Positions 17,345-25,577 of a DNA stretch of 64,000 nucleotides are shown here, in pieces (within the stretch, counting starts at the first letter, position 1; each line of letters begins with the position of its first letter). The DNA is from Caenimonas aquaedulcis (GTDB lineage: Bacteria > Pseudomonadota > Gammaproteobacteria > Burkholderiales > Burkholderiaceae_C): assembly GCF_015831345.1 (NCBI RefSeq), contig NZ_JADWYS010000001.1, forward strand, positions 4,244,618-4,308,617, read 5' to 3'. The position numbers and the translations under genes are program-made. The notes under the pieces were generated by a model, which saw nothing but the letters and a program-made list of their open reading frames with translations, was not told where the DNA came from and did no database searches.

Positions 17345-17578
17345 ATGAGCCGCCTGTCCCTCACCCGCGTCAAGATCTACCGCACGGTGGCGCGCCAGTT
17401 GCACGGCGTCGTGCCGTGCTGGATCTGCAGGGAGCCGGTCGCGCTGGAAGACGCGACGCTCGAGCACATCAAGCCCCTCGTCGACGGCGGCAGCAGCCAC
17501 ATCGACAACCTCGCCATCAGCCACCGCACCTGCAACCACGGGCGCCACGCGAAGGCCGCCGGCGGGTCGGGGCAGTGA
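17345..17578 (+). CDS. Small HNH endonuclease-like protein
   Basis: A 77-aa zinc-type HNH protein: a CWIC knuckle near residue 26, LEHIKPLVDGG carrying the catalytic-type His, then NLAISHRTCNHGRH completing the ββα-metal fold and second metal pair. It is a stand-alone HNH domain with a basic N-terminus. Its TGA stop overlaps the ATG of the next gene (TGATG), so it is translationally coupled to a FEN-like nuclease. Function (repair, housekeeping or defence) is not established. Confidence 0.82.
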   Translation: MSRLSLTRVKIYRTVARQLHGVVPCWICREPVALEDATLEHIKPLVDGGSSHIDNLAISHRTCNHGRHAKAAGGSGQ

Positions 17579-18405
17579 TGGTCGTCGATCTCGTCGACGG
17601 CACCTACGAGCTCTTCCGGCACTTCTACGGCCTGCGCCGCTTCACCAAGGGCAAGGACCGCCCGTTCGGCGCGGTCGTCGGCGTGCTCAATGGCGTGCTC
17701 GAAATGTTCGAGCACCAGGTGACGCACGTCGGCGTCGCAACCGACCACGTCATCGAATCCTTCCGCAACGACCTGTGGCCGGGCTACAAGACGGGTGCGG
17801 GCATCGAGCCCGCGCTGCTCGCACAGTTCCATCCGCTGGAAGAAGCCCTGGCGGCAATGGGCGTCGTCGTGTGGCCGATGGTGGAACTGGAAGCGGACGA
17901 CGCGCTGGCCACGGCAGCGCATCTGGCGGATGCGGACAAGCGCGTGGAGCTGGTGCGCATCTGGACGCCCGACAAGGACCTCGCGCAGTGCGTGCGCGGA
18001 GAACGTGTGCTGCAGGTCGATCGCAAAGGCAAGCAGGTGCGCGGCGCCGAGGACATCCGCAAGAAGTTCGGCGTGGCGCCCCAGCAGATCCCGGACTATC
18101 TCGCGCTGGTGGGCGACGCGGCCGACGGCTATCCCGGCATCCAGGGCATCGGCGCGGTCGGCGCGGCGCGCCTGCTGAACGCGCACGGGTCGATCGAGCG
18201 GTTTCCGCCGGGCGTGCTGGGCGAGCATCGCGAAGCCGCCTTGCTGTTCAAACGGCTCGCGACGCTGCGTACCGATGCGAAGCTGTTTCGCAAGGTCGAC
18301 GCGTTGCAGTGGAAGGGCCCGACGCCGGCGTTCGCCGCGTGGGCGGAACGGATGGGTGCACCGAAGTTGCTGGAGCGCAGCCGGAAGGCGTTCGCGAAGG
18401 CCTGA
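17578..18405 (+). CDS. 5'-3' exonuclease / FEN-like structure-specific nuclease
   Basis: A 275-aa stand-alone flap-endonuclease-type protein related to the PolI 5' nuclease domain. Acidic metal-binding residues are seen in MVVDLVDGTYELFR, MVELEADDALA, TPDKDLAQCV and VGDAADGYPGI. The helix-hairpin-helix GIQGIGAVGAARLL binds duplex DNA. The polymerase part is absent. Coupled to the HNH gene by TGATG. The pair could act on branched DNA (inference). Confidence 0.85.
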   Translation: MVVDLVDGTYELFRHFYGLRRFTKGKDRPFGAVVGVLNGVLEMFEHQVTHVGVATDHVIESFRNDLWPGYKTGAGIEPALLAQFHPLEEALAAMGVVVWPMVELEADDALATAAHLADADKRVELVRIWTPDKDLAQCVRGERVLQVDRKGKQVRGAEDIRKKFGVAPQQIPDYLALVGDAADGYPGIQGIGAVGAARLLNAHGSIERFPPGVLGEHREAALLFKRLATLRTDAKLFRKVDALQWKGPTPAFAAWAERMGAPKLLERSRKAFAKA

Positions 18406-18589
18406 GCCGACGCATTCCACCACGCCGCGCTGTCGAGCTGCGTCGCCGGGCCGCAATTCCACTGCCGAGTTGGCTTTCCACCACGTTCCGGTCGAATAGG
18501 CCTCAGTCCTACGCGGCTTGTCTCGTTCATGCCTGAAGCTTGCGCCGTTGCACCGACATGTACGGTGAAGCAAACTTAAAGGAATCCTC

Positions 18590-19447
18590 ATGACCCACAG
18601 ACAACAGATGCCGGTCGGGCGCAAGCTGAGCCTTGTGACCCTCGCGGCGCTGGCGTGTTCTCCGGTGTTCGCTGCCGAGCCCCTCGGCGCGTACATCGGC
18701 GGCAACTACGGCAGCACGCGCGGACACTTCGACAATCCCGCTTCGATCACGCCTTACGTCGGCCCCGGCTTCGCCGTGAGCGGCGCGAGCGAAGACAGCC
18801 GCGACAAGGGCTGGAAGCTCTATGGCGGCTACCGCATCAGCCCGTACTTCGCGGTTGAAGGTGGCTACTTCGACCTCGGCAGCTTCGACTACCGCTACAC
18901 CACGGTGCCCGCAGGCAGCTTCGCCGGTGAGCTCCGTCCGCGCGGCGTGAACCTGGACCTGCTCGGCATCCTGCCGATCGGCGACCGCTTCTCGGTGTTC
19001 GGCCGCGTGGGCGCCGCCTACGTCGACTCGCGCACCAGCTACAGCCGCACGGGCGCCGTCACTACGATCTTCGCGAACGATGGCGACAAGCACCTGCGTC
19101 CGAAGGTCGGCGTGGGCATGCAGTACGCCTTCACGGAACGCCTGTCGGTGCGCGCCGAGCTCGAGCGCTATCGCATCAACGACCCCGTGAGGAACAAGTC
19201 GAACATCGACATGGCTTCCGTGGGCCTGGTGTATTACTTCGGTGATGCGCCGCGCCGCGTCGCTGCCGCCGCACCGGCCCCGGCCTATGTGGCCCCGCCG
19301 CCGGCACCGATGCCGCCGCCTCCCGCCCGGACGCCTCCGCCGCCCCCGCCTCCGCCCCCGGCGCCGGTTGCATCCCCGCCGCCGCCCCCGCCGCCCCCGC
19401 CTGCGCCCATGCCGGAATCCCGGCCGGCCAAGCAGGGTCGTAATTAA
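18590..19447 (+). CDS. OmpA-like outer-membrane barrel with proline-rich tail, no peptidoglycan-binding domain
   Basis: A 285-aa protein. A signal peptide (ending CSPVFAAEP) is followed by an eight-strand barrel of the OmpA/porin-like fold (residues about 30-215: GAYIGGNYGSTRG, WKLYGGYRISPYFAVEGGYFDLG, LSVRAELERYRIND, MASVGLVYYFGD). The C-terminal 70 residues are a low-complexity Pro/Ala stretch ending AKQGRN. In related proteins this linker leads to an OmpA C-terminal domain, which is missing here. An AAAGGAAT ribosome site precedes the start, and a strong terminator hairpin follows the stop. Confidence 0.82.
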   Translation: MTHRQQMPVGRKLSLVTLAALACSPVFAAEPLGAYIGGNYGSTRGHFDNPASITPYVGPGFAVSGASEDSRDKGWKLYGGYRISPYFAVEGGYFDLGSFDYRYTTVPAGSFAGELRPRGVNLDLLGILPIGDRFSVFGRVGAAYVDSRTSYSRTGAVTTIFANDGDKHLRPKVGVGMQYAFTERLSVRAELERYRINDPVRNKSNIDMASVGLVYYFGDAPRRVAAAAPAPAYVAPPPAPMPPPPARTPPPPPPPPPAPVASPPPPPPPPPAPMPESRPAKQGRN

Positions 19448-19464
19448 CCGGTAATCGCCGGAAA

Positions 19465-19499
19465 ACAACACGGCGAAGATTGCATCTTCGCCGTGTTGT
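19465..19499. terminator. Strong hairpin terminator after the OmpA-like gene
   Basis: A perfect 16-bp stem (19465-19480 with 19484-19499) around a 3-nt loop (TGC), 17 bp after the OmpA-like stop. On the plus strand it is followed by CGTTT; on the minus strand by GTTTTC. It could terminate in both directions, though no minus-strand gene ends here. Confidence 0.8.
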
Positions 19500-19618
19500 C
19501 GTTTGGGAGTGTGCGTAACTGATTACTACGCGGGCCGGCGTCGATTTAGACTGGGGCCCAAGGTCAGCCGTACCGCATCGGGCACGGCATCGAATGTGTT
19601 TCCAAGGAACGCGGAAAA

Positions 19619-20287
19619 ATGCAGGGTCCAGCAGTACGGTTCATCGGTGGCGTGGTTTTCCTCCTGGGGGGCCTCCTGGCCTTCGGGGCCGGGGCCGAGG
19701 AAGATGCGGCGCTGCGCCGTGCCGAATTCGGCCGCGAAACGCCGTCGCCTGCCGCGCAGCAGCTGGCGGACCGCGTGCTGCAAACCGCCGACAACCAGAA
19801 CCTTCCCTTCATCGTCATCGACAAGGTGCAGGCGCGCGTGTACGTGTTCCAGGCCGACGGCAGGTTGCGCGGCGCGACCCCAGCCCTCCTGGGCCTTGCG
19901 ATCGGCGACCACACGGTGCCCGGCATCGGCCAGCGGCCGCTTTCCAGTATCCGTCCCGACGAACGCACCACGCCCGCGGGCCGCTTCAAGGCGAACACCG
20001 ACCGGGACATCCACGGCGTGGAAGTGCTGTGGGTCGATTACGACTCCGCGCTGTCGCTGCATGCGGTCGTGCCCGGCACGCCGAAGGAGCGTCGCGCGCA
20101 GCGCCTCGCGTCTCCCTTGCCCTCGGAGCGGCGCATCTCGTTCGGCTGCATCAACGTCCCCGTGCGCTTCTACAGCGACGTGGTGAGCACCACGTTCAAG
20201 GGCACGTACGGCATCGTGTACGTACTGCCGGAAACGCGGGCCGTCGGCGACGTGTTTTCCTTCTTCTCGGCAAGCAACAGCAACTGA
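19619..20287 (+). CDS. L,D-transpeptidase (YkuD-like) family protein
   Basis: A 222-aa exported protein. The N-terminus (MQGPAVRFIGGVVFLLGGLLAFGAGAEE) is a signal peptide. The catalytic domain starts at about residue 65 (IVIDKVQARVYVFQADG) and holds LHAVVPGTP (His) and ISFGCINVP with the nucleophilic Cys. In classical YkuD enzymes the residue after Cys-Ile/Val is Arg; here it is Asn. Family members cross-link peptidoglycan or attach lipoprotein. A GGAACG ribosome site precedes the start. Monocistronic between two hairpin-bounded units. Confidence 0.82.
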   Translation: MQGPAVRFIGGVVFLLGGLLAFGAGAEEDAALRRAEFGRETPSPAAQQLADRVLQTADNQNLPFIVIDKVQARVYVFQADGRLRGATPALLGLAIGDHTVPGIGQRPLSSIRPDERTTPAGRFKANTDRDIHGVEVLWVDYDSALSLHAVVPGTPKERRAQRLASPLPSERRISFGCINVPVRFYSDVVSTTFKGTYGIVYVLPETRAVGDVFSFFSASNSN

Positions 20288-20299
20288 CGCGGGCGTCGT

Positions 20300-20911
20300 T
20301 CAGCGGGGCGGCTTCGCGCCGAACGACACCACCACGCCGTCGTCGACCACGGTGAGCCTTTGCGGCTCCAGCCCCATGGCTTCGGCCAGTGCCAGTTCGC
20401 GCGGGGCGAACTTGTGCAGCACCACTTCCCCCACTGCCTCGCGCACCGCGGCGCGCAGCTGCGCCTGCAGCAGCAGGAGGATGTCCGGCTGCAGGCGCTG
20501 CCACCGCAGGGCCAGGATGTCCAGGCGGTGCGCCCGCAGCGACCGGTCAGTGGGCTCGTAGCGCAAGGAGAACACCACGTCCACCTCGCCGGGTGGAACC
20601 TGCTGCCACTGGGCACCGTCGAGCTGCAGCACGAGCGTCGCACCGAGCTGGTTGCGCGCGGGCAGCAGGAGCAGGTTGGGCGCGCTCACCTGCAGCGCGA
20701 TCAATCCCGCGGCGACGACGCGCACGGGAAACCGCGCCGACAGCGCCGCATGCAATTGCGCGGCCGATAGCTTGTGCCGTGGGGCCGCCGCCTCTTCCTG
20801 GGCGAGCAAGTGCGCGGCAGGCCAGCAGGCGAGGGCGGCGAGCACCCACCGGCGCCGCGCGAATGACGAGGGTGGCGTTTGCACGCGCGTGGCTCGCGGT
20901 GGACAGGTCAT
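20300..20911 (-). CDS. DUF1439 (YceB-like) envelope protein
   Basis: A 203-aa exported protein with a Tat-like leader (SFARRRWVLAALACWPAAHLLAQE). The mature part matches the DUF1439/YceB pattern: LSAAQLHAALSARFPVRV, LVLQLDGAQWQQVPPGEVDVVFSLRYEP and a C-terminal VLHKFAPRELALAEAMGLEPQRLTV. Function is unknown; a TULIP/lipid-binding-like fold has been suggested for such proteins. Its start overlaps the TetR stop (ATGA), so it is expressed with that regulator. The leader has no clear lipobox Cys. Confidence 0.72.
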   Translation of the reverse strand: MTCPPRATRVQTPPSSFARRRWVLAALACWPAAHLLAQEEAAAPRHKLSAAQLHAALSARFPVRVVAAGLIALQVSAPNLLLLPARNQLGATLVLQLDGAQWQQVPPGEVDVVFSLRYEPTDRSLRAHRLDILALRWQRLQPDILLLLQAQLRAAVREAVGEVVLHKFAPRELALAEAMGLEPQRLTVVDDGVVVSFGAKPPR

Positions 20912-21636
20912 GGCGCGCGCGTGCCTTTGCGGGCCGCGCGTGAGCGCACGGGTGGCGCGTCCCCGGGCAGTTCGCCGGCCGCTTGCATCGGAAAGTCCGG
21001 CAGCGGCAGCGAGGCCACCGCCACGGCTTCCTGCGCGTCGACGCCCAGCGCCCGCAGCACCGACGCGGCCACCGCGCTCGCGTGGCCCTTCGGCGCGTGC
21101 CCGCGCGCGATGCTCGCCATCGCGCTGGAGACCGAGCCGTTGATCACGTCCATGGCCGCGGCCTCGCTCACCGGGCGAAAGCTCTTTTGCCGGATGCCCA
21201 GGCGCAGGTCCGCCAAGGCGTAGTCGTGCACCGTCTGCGCCAGCGCCGGCACCGCGGCTCCCACCTCCAGCAGCAGCAATGCCCATTCGGGGCTTTCCGC
21301 GGCGAGCCACATGTAGCGCCGGTTGCCGATCGCCATGCGTTCCACGCCGCGCTTGACGGACGCGTAGCTCTCCGAAATGCGCTGGCACAGGGTGTCGGCC
21401 AGCCAGGTCGCCACCTGCTGCGCGACTTCCTCGCGCGTCTGGAAATAGTTGTAGACGGTGCCGCTCGCGACGCCGGCGCCGGCGGCGATGTCCTGCAAGG
21501 TGGCGCCCGCGACGCCGCGCTGGCGGTAGACCTGCATGGCCGCGAGCAGGAGCTGGCGCCGCGTGCGCTCGCGCTTGGGCGCCGCGCCCACGCGCGAGGC
21601 CAGGGCCGTTTCGAGCGCGGGCGGCAGGGGGGGCAT
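20908..21636 (-). CDS. TetR/AcrR-family transcriptional regulator
   Basis: A 242-aa regulator with an N-terminal HTH (RTRRQLLLAAMQVYRQRG ... GVASGTVYNYFQTREEV) and a helical ligand domain. A Pro/Arg/Ala-rich tail ends RAARKGTRAP. The start at 21636 is used; an in-frame ATG at 21669 would add 11 residues, and neither has a good ribosome site. It is divergent from the VOC dioxygenase and coupled (ATGA) to the DUF1439 gene. A palindrome in the shared intergenic region is its likely operator. Confidence 0.88.
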   Translation of the reverse strand: MPPLPPALETALASRVGAAPKRERTRRQLLLAAMQVYRQRGVAGATLQDIAAGAGVASGTVYNYFQTREEVAQQVATWLADTLCQRISESYASVKRGVERMAIGNRRYMWLAAESPEWALLLLEVGAAVPALAQTVHDYALADLRLGIRQKSFRPVSEAAAMDVINGSVSSAMASIARGHAPKGHASAVAASVLRALGVDAQEAVAVASLPLPDFPMQAAGELPGDAPPVRSRAARKGTRAP

Positions 21637-21680
21637 TGACGCCGGGCCAAAATTTGAGAGAATCGCCATTTTTGAGACGT

Positions 21681-21696
21681 TCCTCAATTCTGAGGA
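21681..21696. promoter_or_regulatory. Candidate TetR operator TCCTCA-ATTC-TGAGGA
   Basis: Perfect 6-bp inverted arms with 4-bp spacer lie between the divergent TetR and VOC genes. Extra TTTGAGA half-sites occur at 21653-21659 and 21672-21678. Size and position match TetR-family self-operators. Confidence 0.5.
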
Positions 21697-21724
21697 TGTT
21701 TACATTTTAACCGGAGATGCTTCC

Positions 21725-22660
21725 ATGAACCTCAAACTCGGCTACCTCGTTTTCGGCGTGCGCGACATGGCCGCCTGGCGCGACTTCTGCGAACGGATGC
21801 TCGGCCTGCCGCCCGCCGTCGCCAACCCCGACGGCAGCGCGGGCTGGCGCATCGACGACGCGGCGCAGCGCCTGATCGTGCAGGAGGACGGCGGGGACGA
21901 CCTCGCGGCGCTCGGGCTCGACTGCGGCACCGCGGCGGACCTGGAGCACGTCGCCGCGAGGGTCCGCGCGGCGGGCGTCGATGTCGATGCCGCGCCGGCG
22001 GCGCTGCGCGCGGCGAGGCGGGTGGAGCGCCTGTACGTCACCCGCGATCCCGCGGGCAACCAGGTCGAGCTCTTTTGCGCGGCGGAACGCGCGGACGCGC
22101 CCTTCGAATCCACCGCCTTCCCCGCGGGCTTCCGCACCGGCGACGCCGGGATGGGACACGCGGCGCTGGCCGGCGGGGATCCCGAGGCGATGGAGCGGTT
22201 CTATTCGGAGGTGCTCGGGTTCGCGGTGACGGAGCGCCTGTCGACCCGGGCCGGCCCGGTCGACATCCGCGGCGTGTTCCTGCACTGCAACCGGCGCCAC
22301 CATTCGATCGCGCTGTTCCAGCTGCCCTCCACCAAGCGCCTGCACCACTTCATGCTGCAGGCCCGCACGCACATGGATGTGGGGCGCGCGCTGGAGCGTG
22401 CCGGGCAATTGCGGGTGCCGCTCAGCCTCGACCTCGGCCAGCACCCGGCGCCGGATGGCACGTTCTCCTTCTATGGGATCACGCCCTCGGGCTTCGACTT
22501 CGAGATCGGCGCCGGAAGCGGCGAGATCGAACCCGGCGGATGGAAAGCGATGCGCACGGGCCAGACCAGTAGCTGGGGGCATCGCCCGCAGTGGCGCCTG
22601 AAATGGCGCATCGCTTCCGCCTTGCTGCGCCAGCGGCTTCGCGTGCGGCGGCGCGTCTAG
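21725..22660 (+). CDS. VOC-family extradiol dioxygenase-like protein
   Basis: A 311-aa two-module vicinal-oxygen-chelate protein of BphC-like length. The second module carries the three metal ligands: His in GMGHAALAG, His in RLHHFMLQA and Glu in GFDFEIGAG. The first module (LKLGYLVFGVRDMAAW) lacks them, as in type I extradiol dioxygenases. It probably cleaves a substituted catechol next to the hydroxyl pair. A CGGAGA ribosome site precedes 21725. Its stop codon lies inside the first unit of the 12-bp tandem repeat. Confidence 0.85.
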   Translation: MNLKLGYLVFGVRDMAAWRDFCERMLGLPPAVANPDGSAGWRIDDAAQRLIVQEDGGDDLAALGLDCGTAADLEHVAARVRAAGVDVDAAPAALRAARRVERLYVTRDPAGNQVELFCAAERADAPFESTAFPAGFRTGDAGMGHAALAGGDPEAMERFYSEVLGFAVTERLSTRAGPVDIRGVFLHCNRRHHSIALFQLPSTKRLHHFMLQARTHMDVGRALERAGQLRVPLSLDLGQHPAPDGTFSFYGITPSGFDFEIGAGSGEIEPGGWKAMRTGQTSSWGHRPQWRLKWRIASALLRQRLRVRRRV

Positions 22661-22710
22661 GGGCGTGTCTAGGGGCGTGTCTAGGGGCGTGTCTAGGGGC
22701 GTGTCGGGGC
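22655..22710 (+). repeat. 12-bp tandem repeat GTCTAGGGGCGT, four perfect copies plus a partial
   Basis: Units at 22655, 22667, 22679 and 22691, then a degenerate GTCGGGGC. The array begins in the last codons of the VOC gene and ends 5 bp before the TATAAT box of the ligase operon, so it fills the -35 and upstream promoter region. Copy-number change by slippage could alter expression (inference). Confidence 0.9.
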
Positions 22711-22714
22711 GGTC

Positions 22715-22741
22715 TATAATCGAAAGAAGTTAGCGCTATCA
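22715..22741 (+). promoter_or_regulatory. Promoter of the ligase-racemase operon with motif AAGTTAGCGCTATCA
   Basis: A consensus -10 TATAAT (22715-22720) is followed after 6 bp by a 15-bp motif (22727-22741) centred on the palindrome TAGCGCTA, at the expected start of transcription. The identical 15-mer occurs inverted at 30149-30163 before the convergent BVMO operon. No good -35 is visible, which would fit activation or repeat-dependent tuning. Confidence 0.6.
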
Positions 22742-22761
22742 GCGCCGGCTCTTTCCCCACG

Positions 22762-24381
22762 ATGTCCGACCCCGCCATCCTCCCGTCCGCTCGCCCGACC
22801 GAAGAAGACACCGTCGTCCGCCATCTCATCGATCGTCACGCGCGGGATCGCCCGGACGAGGTCTTCGCGCTCTTCGAGGATGGCTCGCACTGGACTTTCG
22901 CGCAGCTGAAATCGCAAGTGGTCGCGGCGGCCGCCCTGCTCGCGAACGAGGGCGTCGCGCAAGGCGACATCGTCGCGGTGTGGATGCCCAACGGGCCCGA
23001 TGCGCTGCGCATGATGCTGGCCGTCAACTACCTCGGTGGAACCTGCGCGCCGCTCGGCCTGGCGTCGCGCGGCGGCTTCCTCGAACACATCCTGAACAAC
23101 AGCGAAGCGAAGCTGATCGCCGTGGACTCGCGGCTGATGGGGCGGCTCGCGGAAGTGCAGGCGCGCTTCCTGCGCAAGCTGGTCGTGGTCCGGACGGACG
23201 GCGATCGGACGCCGACGCCGGATGGTTTCGAGATCGTCGAACAGGCATTGGACATCGGCGCCGCGCACGCGCTGCCGGCGCTCGCGCAGCCGATCCAGCC
23301 CTGGGATTCGCAGTTCGTCCTCTATACCTCCGGCACCACAGGCCCTTCCAAGGGCGTGCTCACGTCGTACATGCAGCGTTACGCGCATGCCTTCTCGGCG
23401 CGCCACATCACCGCGGCGGACCGCCGGCTGATCCACGCGCCGCTGTCGCATACGGGCGGCATCGGCAACATCTACGGCATGCTCGCGCGCGGCGGCTCGA
23501 TCGCGCTGGTCGAGTCCTTCAAGACGGATCGCTTCTGGAGCGACGTGCGGCGCTTCGGCATCACGACGACCTCGCTGCTCGGCGTCACGCTGCCCTACCT
23601 GCTGCAGCAGCCCGAGAGCGCGCAGGACCGGTCGCACCCGCTCAGGACGATCCAGATCGCGCCCGTCGACGAGAGCGCGGCGGCGTTCTCGAAGCGCTTC
23701 GGCGTCGATGTCTATGGCGTCTACAACATGACCGAGATCTCCGCCCCGTTCCATGGCGAGCCGAACCCCACTGTGCGCGGCCTGTGCGGCCGGCCGCGTC
23801 CGGGTGTCGAGGCGCGGGTCGTCGACGACAACGACCTGCCGCTCGAGGACGGGCAGGTGGGCGAACTGGTCATCCGCTGCGCGGAGCCATGGACGCTGAT
23901 GAACGGTTACCTGCGGGAGCCTCAGGCGACGGCGGACGTCTGGCGCAACGGATGGTTCCACACCGGCGACGCGTTCCGCAAGACCGAACAGGGCGATTTC
24001 ATTTTTGCGGACCGCTTAAAGGATGCCGTGCGGCGGCGCGGCGAGAACATCTCGTCCTTCGAGGTGGAGAGCGAGATCGCCCGCCATCCGCAGGTGCGCG
24101 AGGTCGCCGTGGTGGCGGCGAAGAGCGAGCTGTCGGAAGACGAAGTGCTCGCGGTCGTGTCGCCGGTGGAGGGCGGCTCGATCGAGCCCGAAGCACTGAT
24201 CGACTCGTTGCGCTCGCGCCTGCCGTACTTCATGATTCCCCGGTACATCCGCATCATGGGGGCGCTCCCCCGCACGGCGACGCAGAAGATCATGAAGCAC
24301 CAGCTGCGCGCGGAAGGCGTGACGCCCGACACCTGGGACCGCGACAAGGCGGGCGTCGTGGTGAAGCGCGACCGGCTCTGA
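22762..24381 (+). CDS. AMP-forming acyl-CoA synthetase
   Basis: A 539-aa ANL-superfamily ligase. P-loop LYTSGTTGPSKGVL, adenylate motif VYGVYNMTEIS, hinge-region FHTGDAFRKTEQGDFIFADRLKD and the C-terminal catalytic Lys in ATQKIMKHQLR are all present. It activates a carboxylate as acyl-AMP, then acyl-CoA. The sequence resembles CaiC/long-chain types; the exact acid is unknown. First gene of a two-gene operon, 13 bp ahead of an AMACR-like gene, so the acid is probably alpha-methyl-branched (inference). Confidence 0.9.
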   Translation: MSDPAILPSARPTEEDTVVRHLIDRHARDRPDEVFALFEDGSHWTFAQLKSQVVAAAALLANEGVAQGDIVAVWMPNGPDALRMMLAVNYLGGTCAPLGLASRGGFLEHILNNSEAKLIAVDSRLMGRLAEVQARFLRKLVVVRTDGDRTPTPDGFEIVEQALDIGAAHALPALAQPIQPWDSQFVLYTSGTTGPSKGVLTSYMQRYAHAFSARHITAADRRLIHAPLSHTGGIGNIYGMLARGGSIALVESFKTDRFWSDVRRFGITTTSLLGVTLPYLLQQPESAQDRSHPLRTIQIAPVDESAAAFSKRFGVDVYGVYNMTEISAPFHGEPNPTVRGLCGRPRPGVEARVVDDNDLPLEDGQVGELVIRCAEPWTLMNGYLREPQATADVWRNGWFHTGDAFRKTEQGDFIFADRLKDAVRRRGENISSFEVESEIARHPQVREVAVVAAKSELSEDEVLAVVSPVEGGSIEPEALIDSLRSRLPYFMIPRYIRIMGALPRTATQKIMKHQLRAEGVTPDTWDRDKAGVVVKRDRL

Positions 24382-24394
24382 GGAACGAACGACG

Positions 24395-25555
24395 ATGGCA
24401 TCTCCAGGCGGCCCGCTCACGGGCCTGAAAGTGGTCGAATTCGCGGGCCTCGGGCCGGCGCCGTTCTGCGGCATGCTGCTGTCGGACCTCGGCGCCGACG
24501 TGCTGCGCATCGACCGCAAGGGCGCCCGTCCCTACGTCAGCACATCGGTCACCACGCGCGGCCGGCGTTCGGTGGCCGTGGACCTCAAGCACCCCGGCGC
24601 GGCCGCGCTCTGCCTGCGCCTCATCGAGCAGGCGGACATCCTGATCGAGGGCTTCCGCCCCGGCGTCATGGAGCGGCTGGGCCTGGGCCCGGACGTCGCG
24701 CTCGCACGCAAGCCTTCACTGGTATACGGCCGCATGACGGGCTGGGGCCAGGACGGACCGAACGCGAAGCAACCCGGCCACGACATCAACTACATCGCGC
24801 TCTCCGGTGCGTTGCACGCGATCGGCACGCAGGCCGAGCCGGTGATCCCGATCAACCTCGTCGGCGACTTCGGCGGCGGCTCGTTGTACCTCGCCTTCGG
24901 CATCATGGCCGCGCTGCACCACGCCCGCGCGACGGGGCAGGGGCAGGTGGTGGACGCCGCGATGGTCGACGGCGCGAGCTCGCTGCTGGGCATGATCTAC
25001 GGCTACCACGCGTCGGGCTACTGGAAGGACGAGCGTCAGGTCAACTCCATCGACGGCGGCTCGCACTACTACAACGTCTACCCATGCAAGGACGGCGAGT
25101 GGATCGCGCTCGGCGCGACGGAGCCGCAGTTCTATGCCAACCTGCTGGGCAAGCTGGGCCTGGGCGGCCCCGAGTTCCATCCGCACCGCGACCGCACGAA
25201 ATGGCCGGCATTGAAGAAGCGTTTCGCCGAGACGATCCGCGGCAAGACGCGGGCCGAGTGGCTCGCGATCATGGACGGCAGCGAGTGCTGCGTCACGCCG
25301 GTGCTGTCGCTCGCCGAGGCGCCGCGCCATCCGCACAACGTCGCACGGTCGACCTTCGTCGAGATCGACGGCGTGGTGCAGCCGGGCCCGGCCCCGCGCT
25401 TCTCGCAGACACCCGGCGCGGTGCGTCACGCGCCCGTGTCCATCGGCGCCGACAACCTCTCCGGCCTCGTCGCGTGGGGCTTCGATGCGAAGGAGGTCGA
25501 ACGGCTGACGCGCGATGGCGCGGTGCAGGATTGCAGCGGCGACGCCGCGCCTTGA
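24395..25555 (+). CDS. Alpha-methylacyl-CoA racemase-like member of the CaiB/BaiF family
   Basis: A 386-aa family III CoA-transferase-fold protein. Instead of the transferase nucleophile pattern it has the AMACR triad: His129 in GHDINYIALSG, Asp158 in LVGDFGGG and Glu243 in ATEPQFY, matching His126, Asp156 and Glu241 known for the Mycobacterium racemase. It would interconvert (R)- and (S)-2-methylacyl-CoA so that beta-oxidation can proceed. It follows the acyl-CoA ligase. A CaiB-type CoA-transferase remains the alternative. Confidence 0.85.
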   Translation: MASPGGPLTGLKVVEFAGLGPAPFCGMLLSDLGADVLRIDRKGARPYVSTSVTTRGRRSVAVDLKHPGAAALCLRLIEQADILIEGFRPGVMERLGLGPDVALARKPSLVYGRMTGWGQDGPNAKQPGHDINYIALSGALHAIGTQAEPVIPINLVGDFGGGSLYLAFGIMAALHHARATGQGQVVDAAMVDGASSLLGMIYGYHASGYWKDERQVNSIDGGSHYYNVYPCKDGEWIALGATEPQFYANLLGKLGLGGPEFHPHRDRTKWPALKKRFAETIRGKTRAEWLAIMDGSECCVTPVLSLAEAPRHPHNVARSTFVEIDGVVQPGPAPRFSQTPGAVRHAPVSIGADNLSGLVAWGFDAKEVERLTRDGAVQDCSGDAAP

Positions 25556-25577
25556 GCGCGGCCAGGGCACCACGCGC

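Noticed and set aside
19300..19435. CCG/CCC-rich repeat tract
   Set aside because: It is in frame within the OmpA-like gene and encodes the proline linker; not an independent repeat element.
20300..21388. Longer version of the DUF1439 gene starting inside the TetR gene
   Set aside because: The extension overlaps TetR coding sequence in another frame; the ATG at 20911 gives a proper signal peptide and an ATGA coupling.
22655..22710. Tandem repeat as a CRISPR-like array
   Set aside because: Units are 12 bp and directly adjacent, with no spacers and no cas genes.
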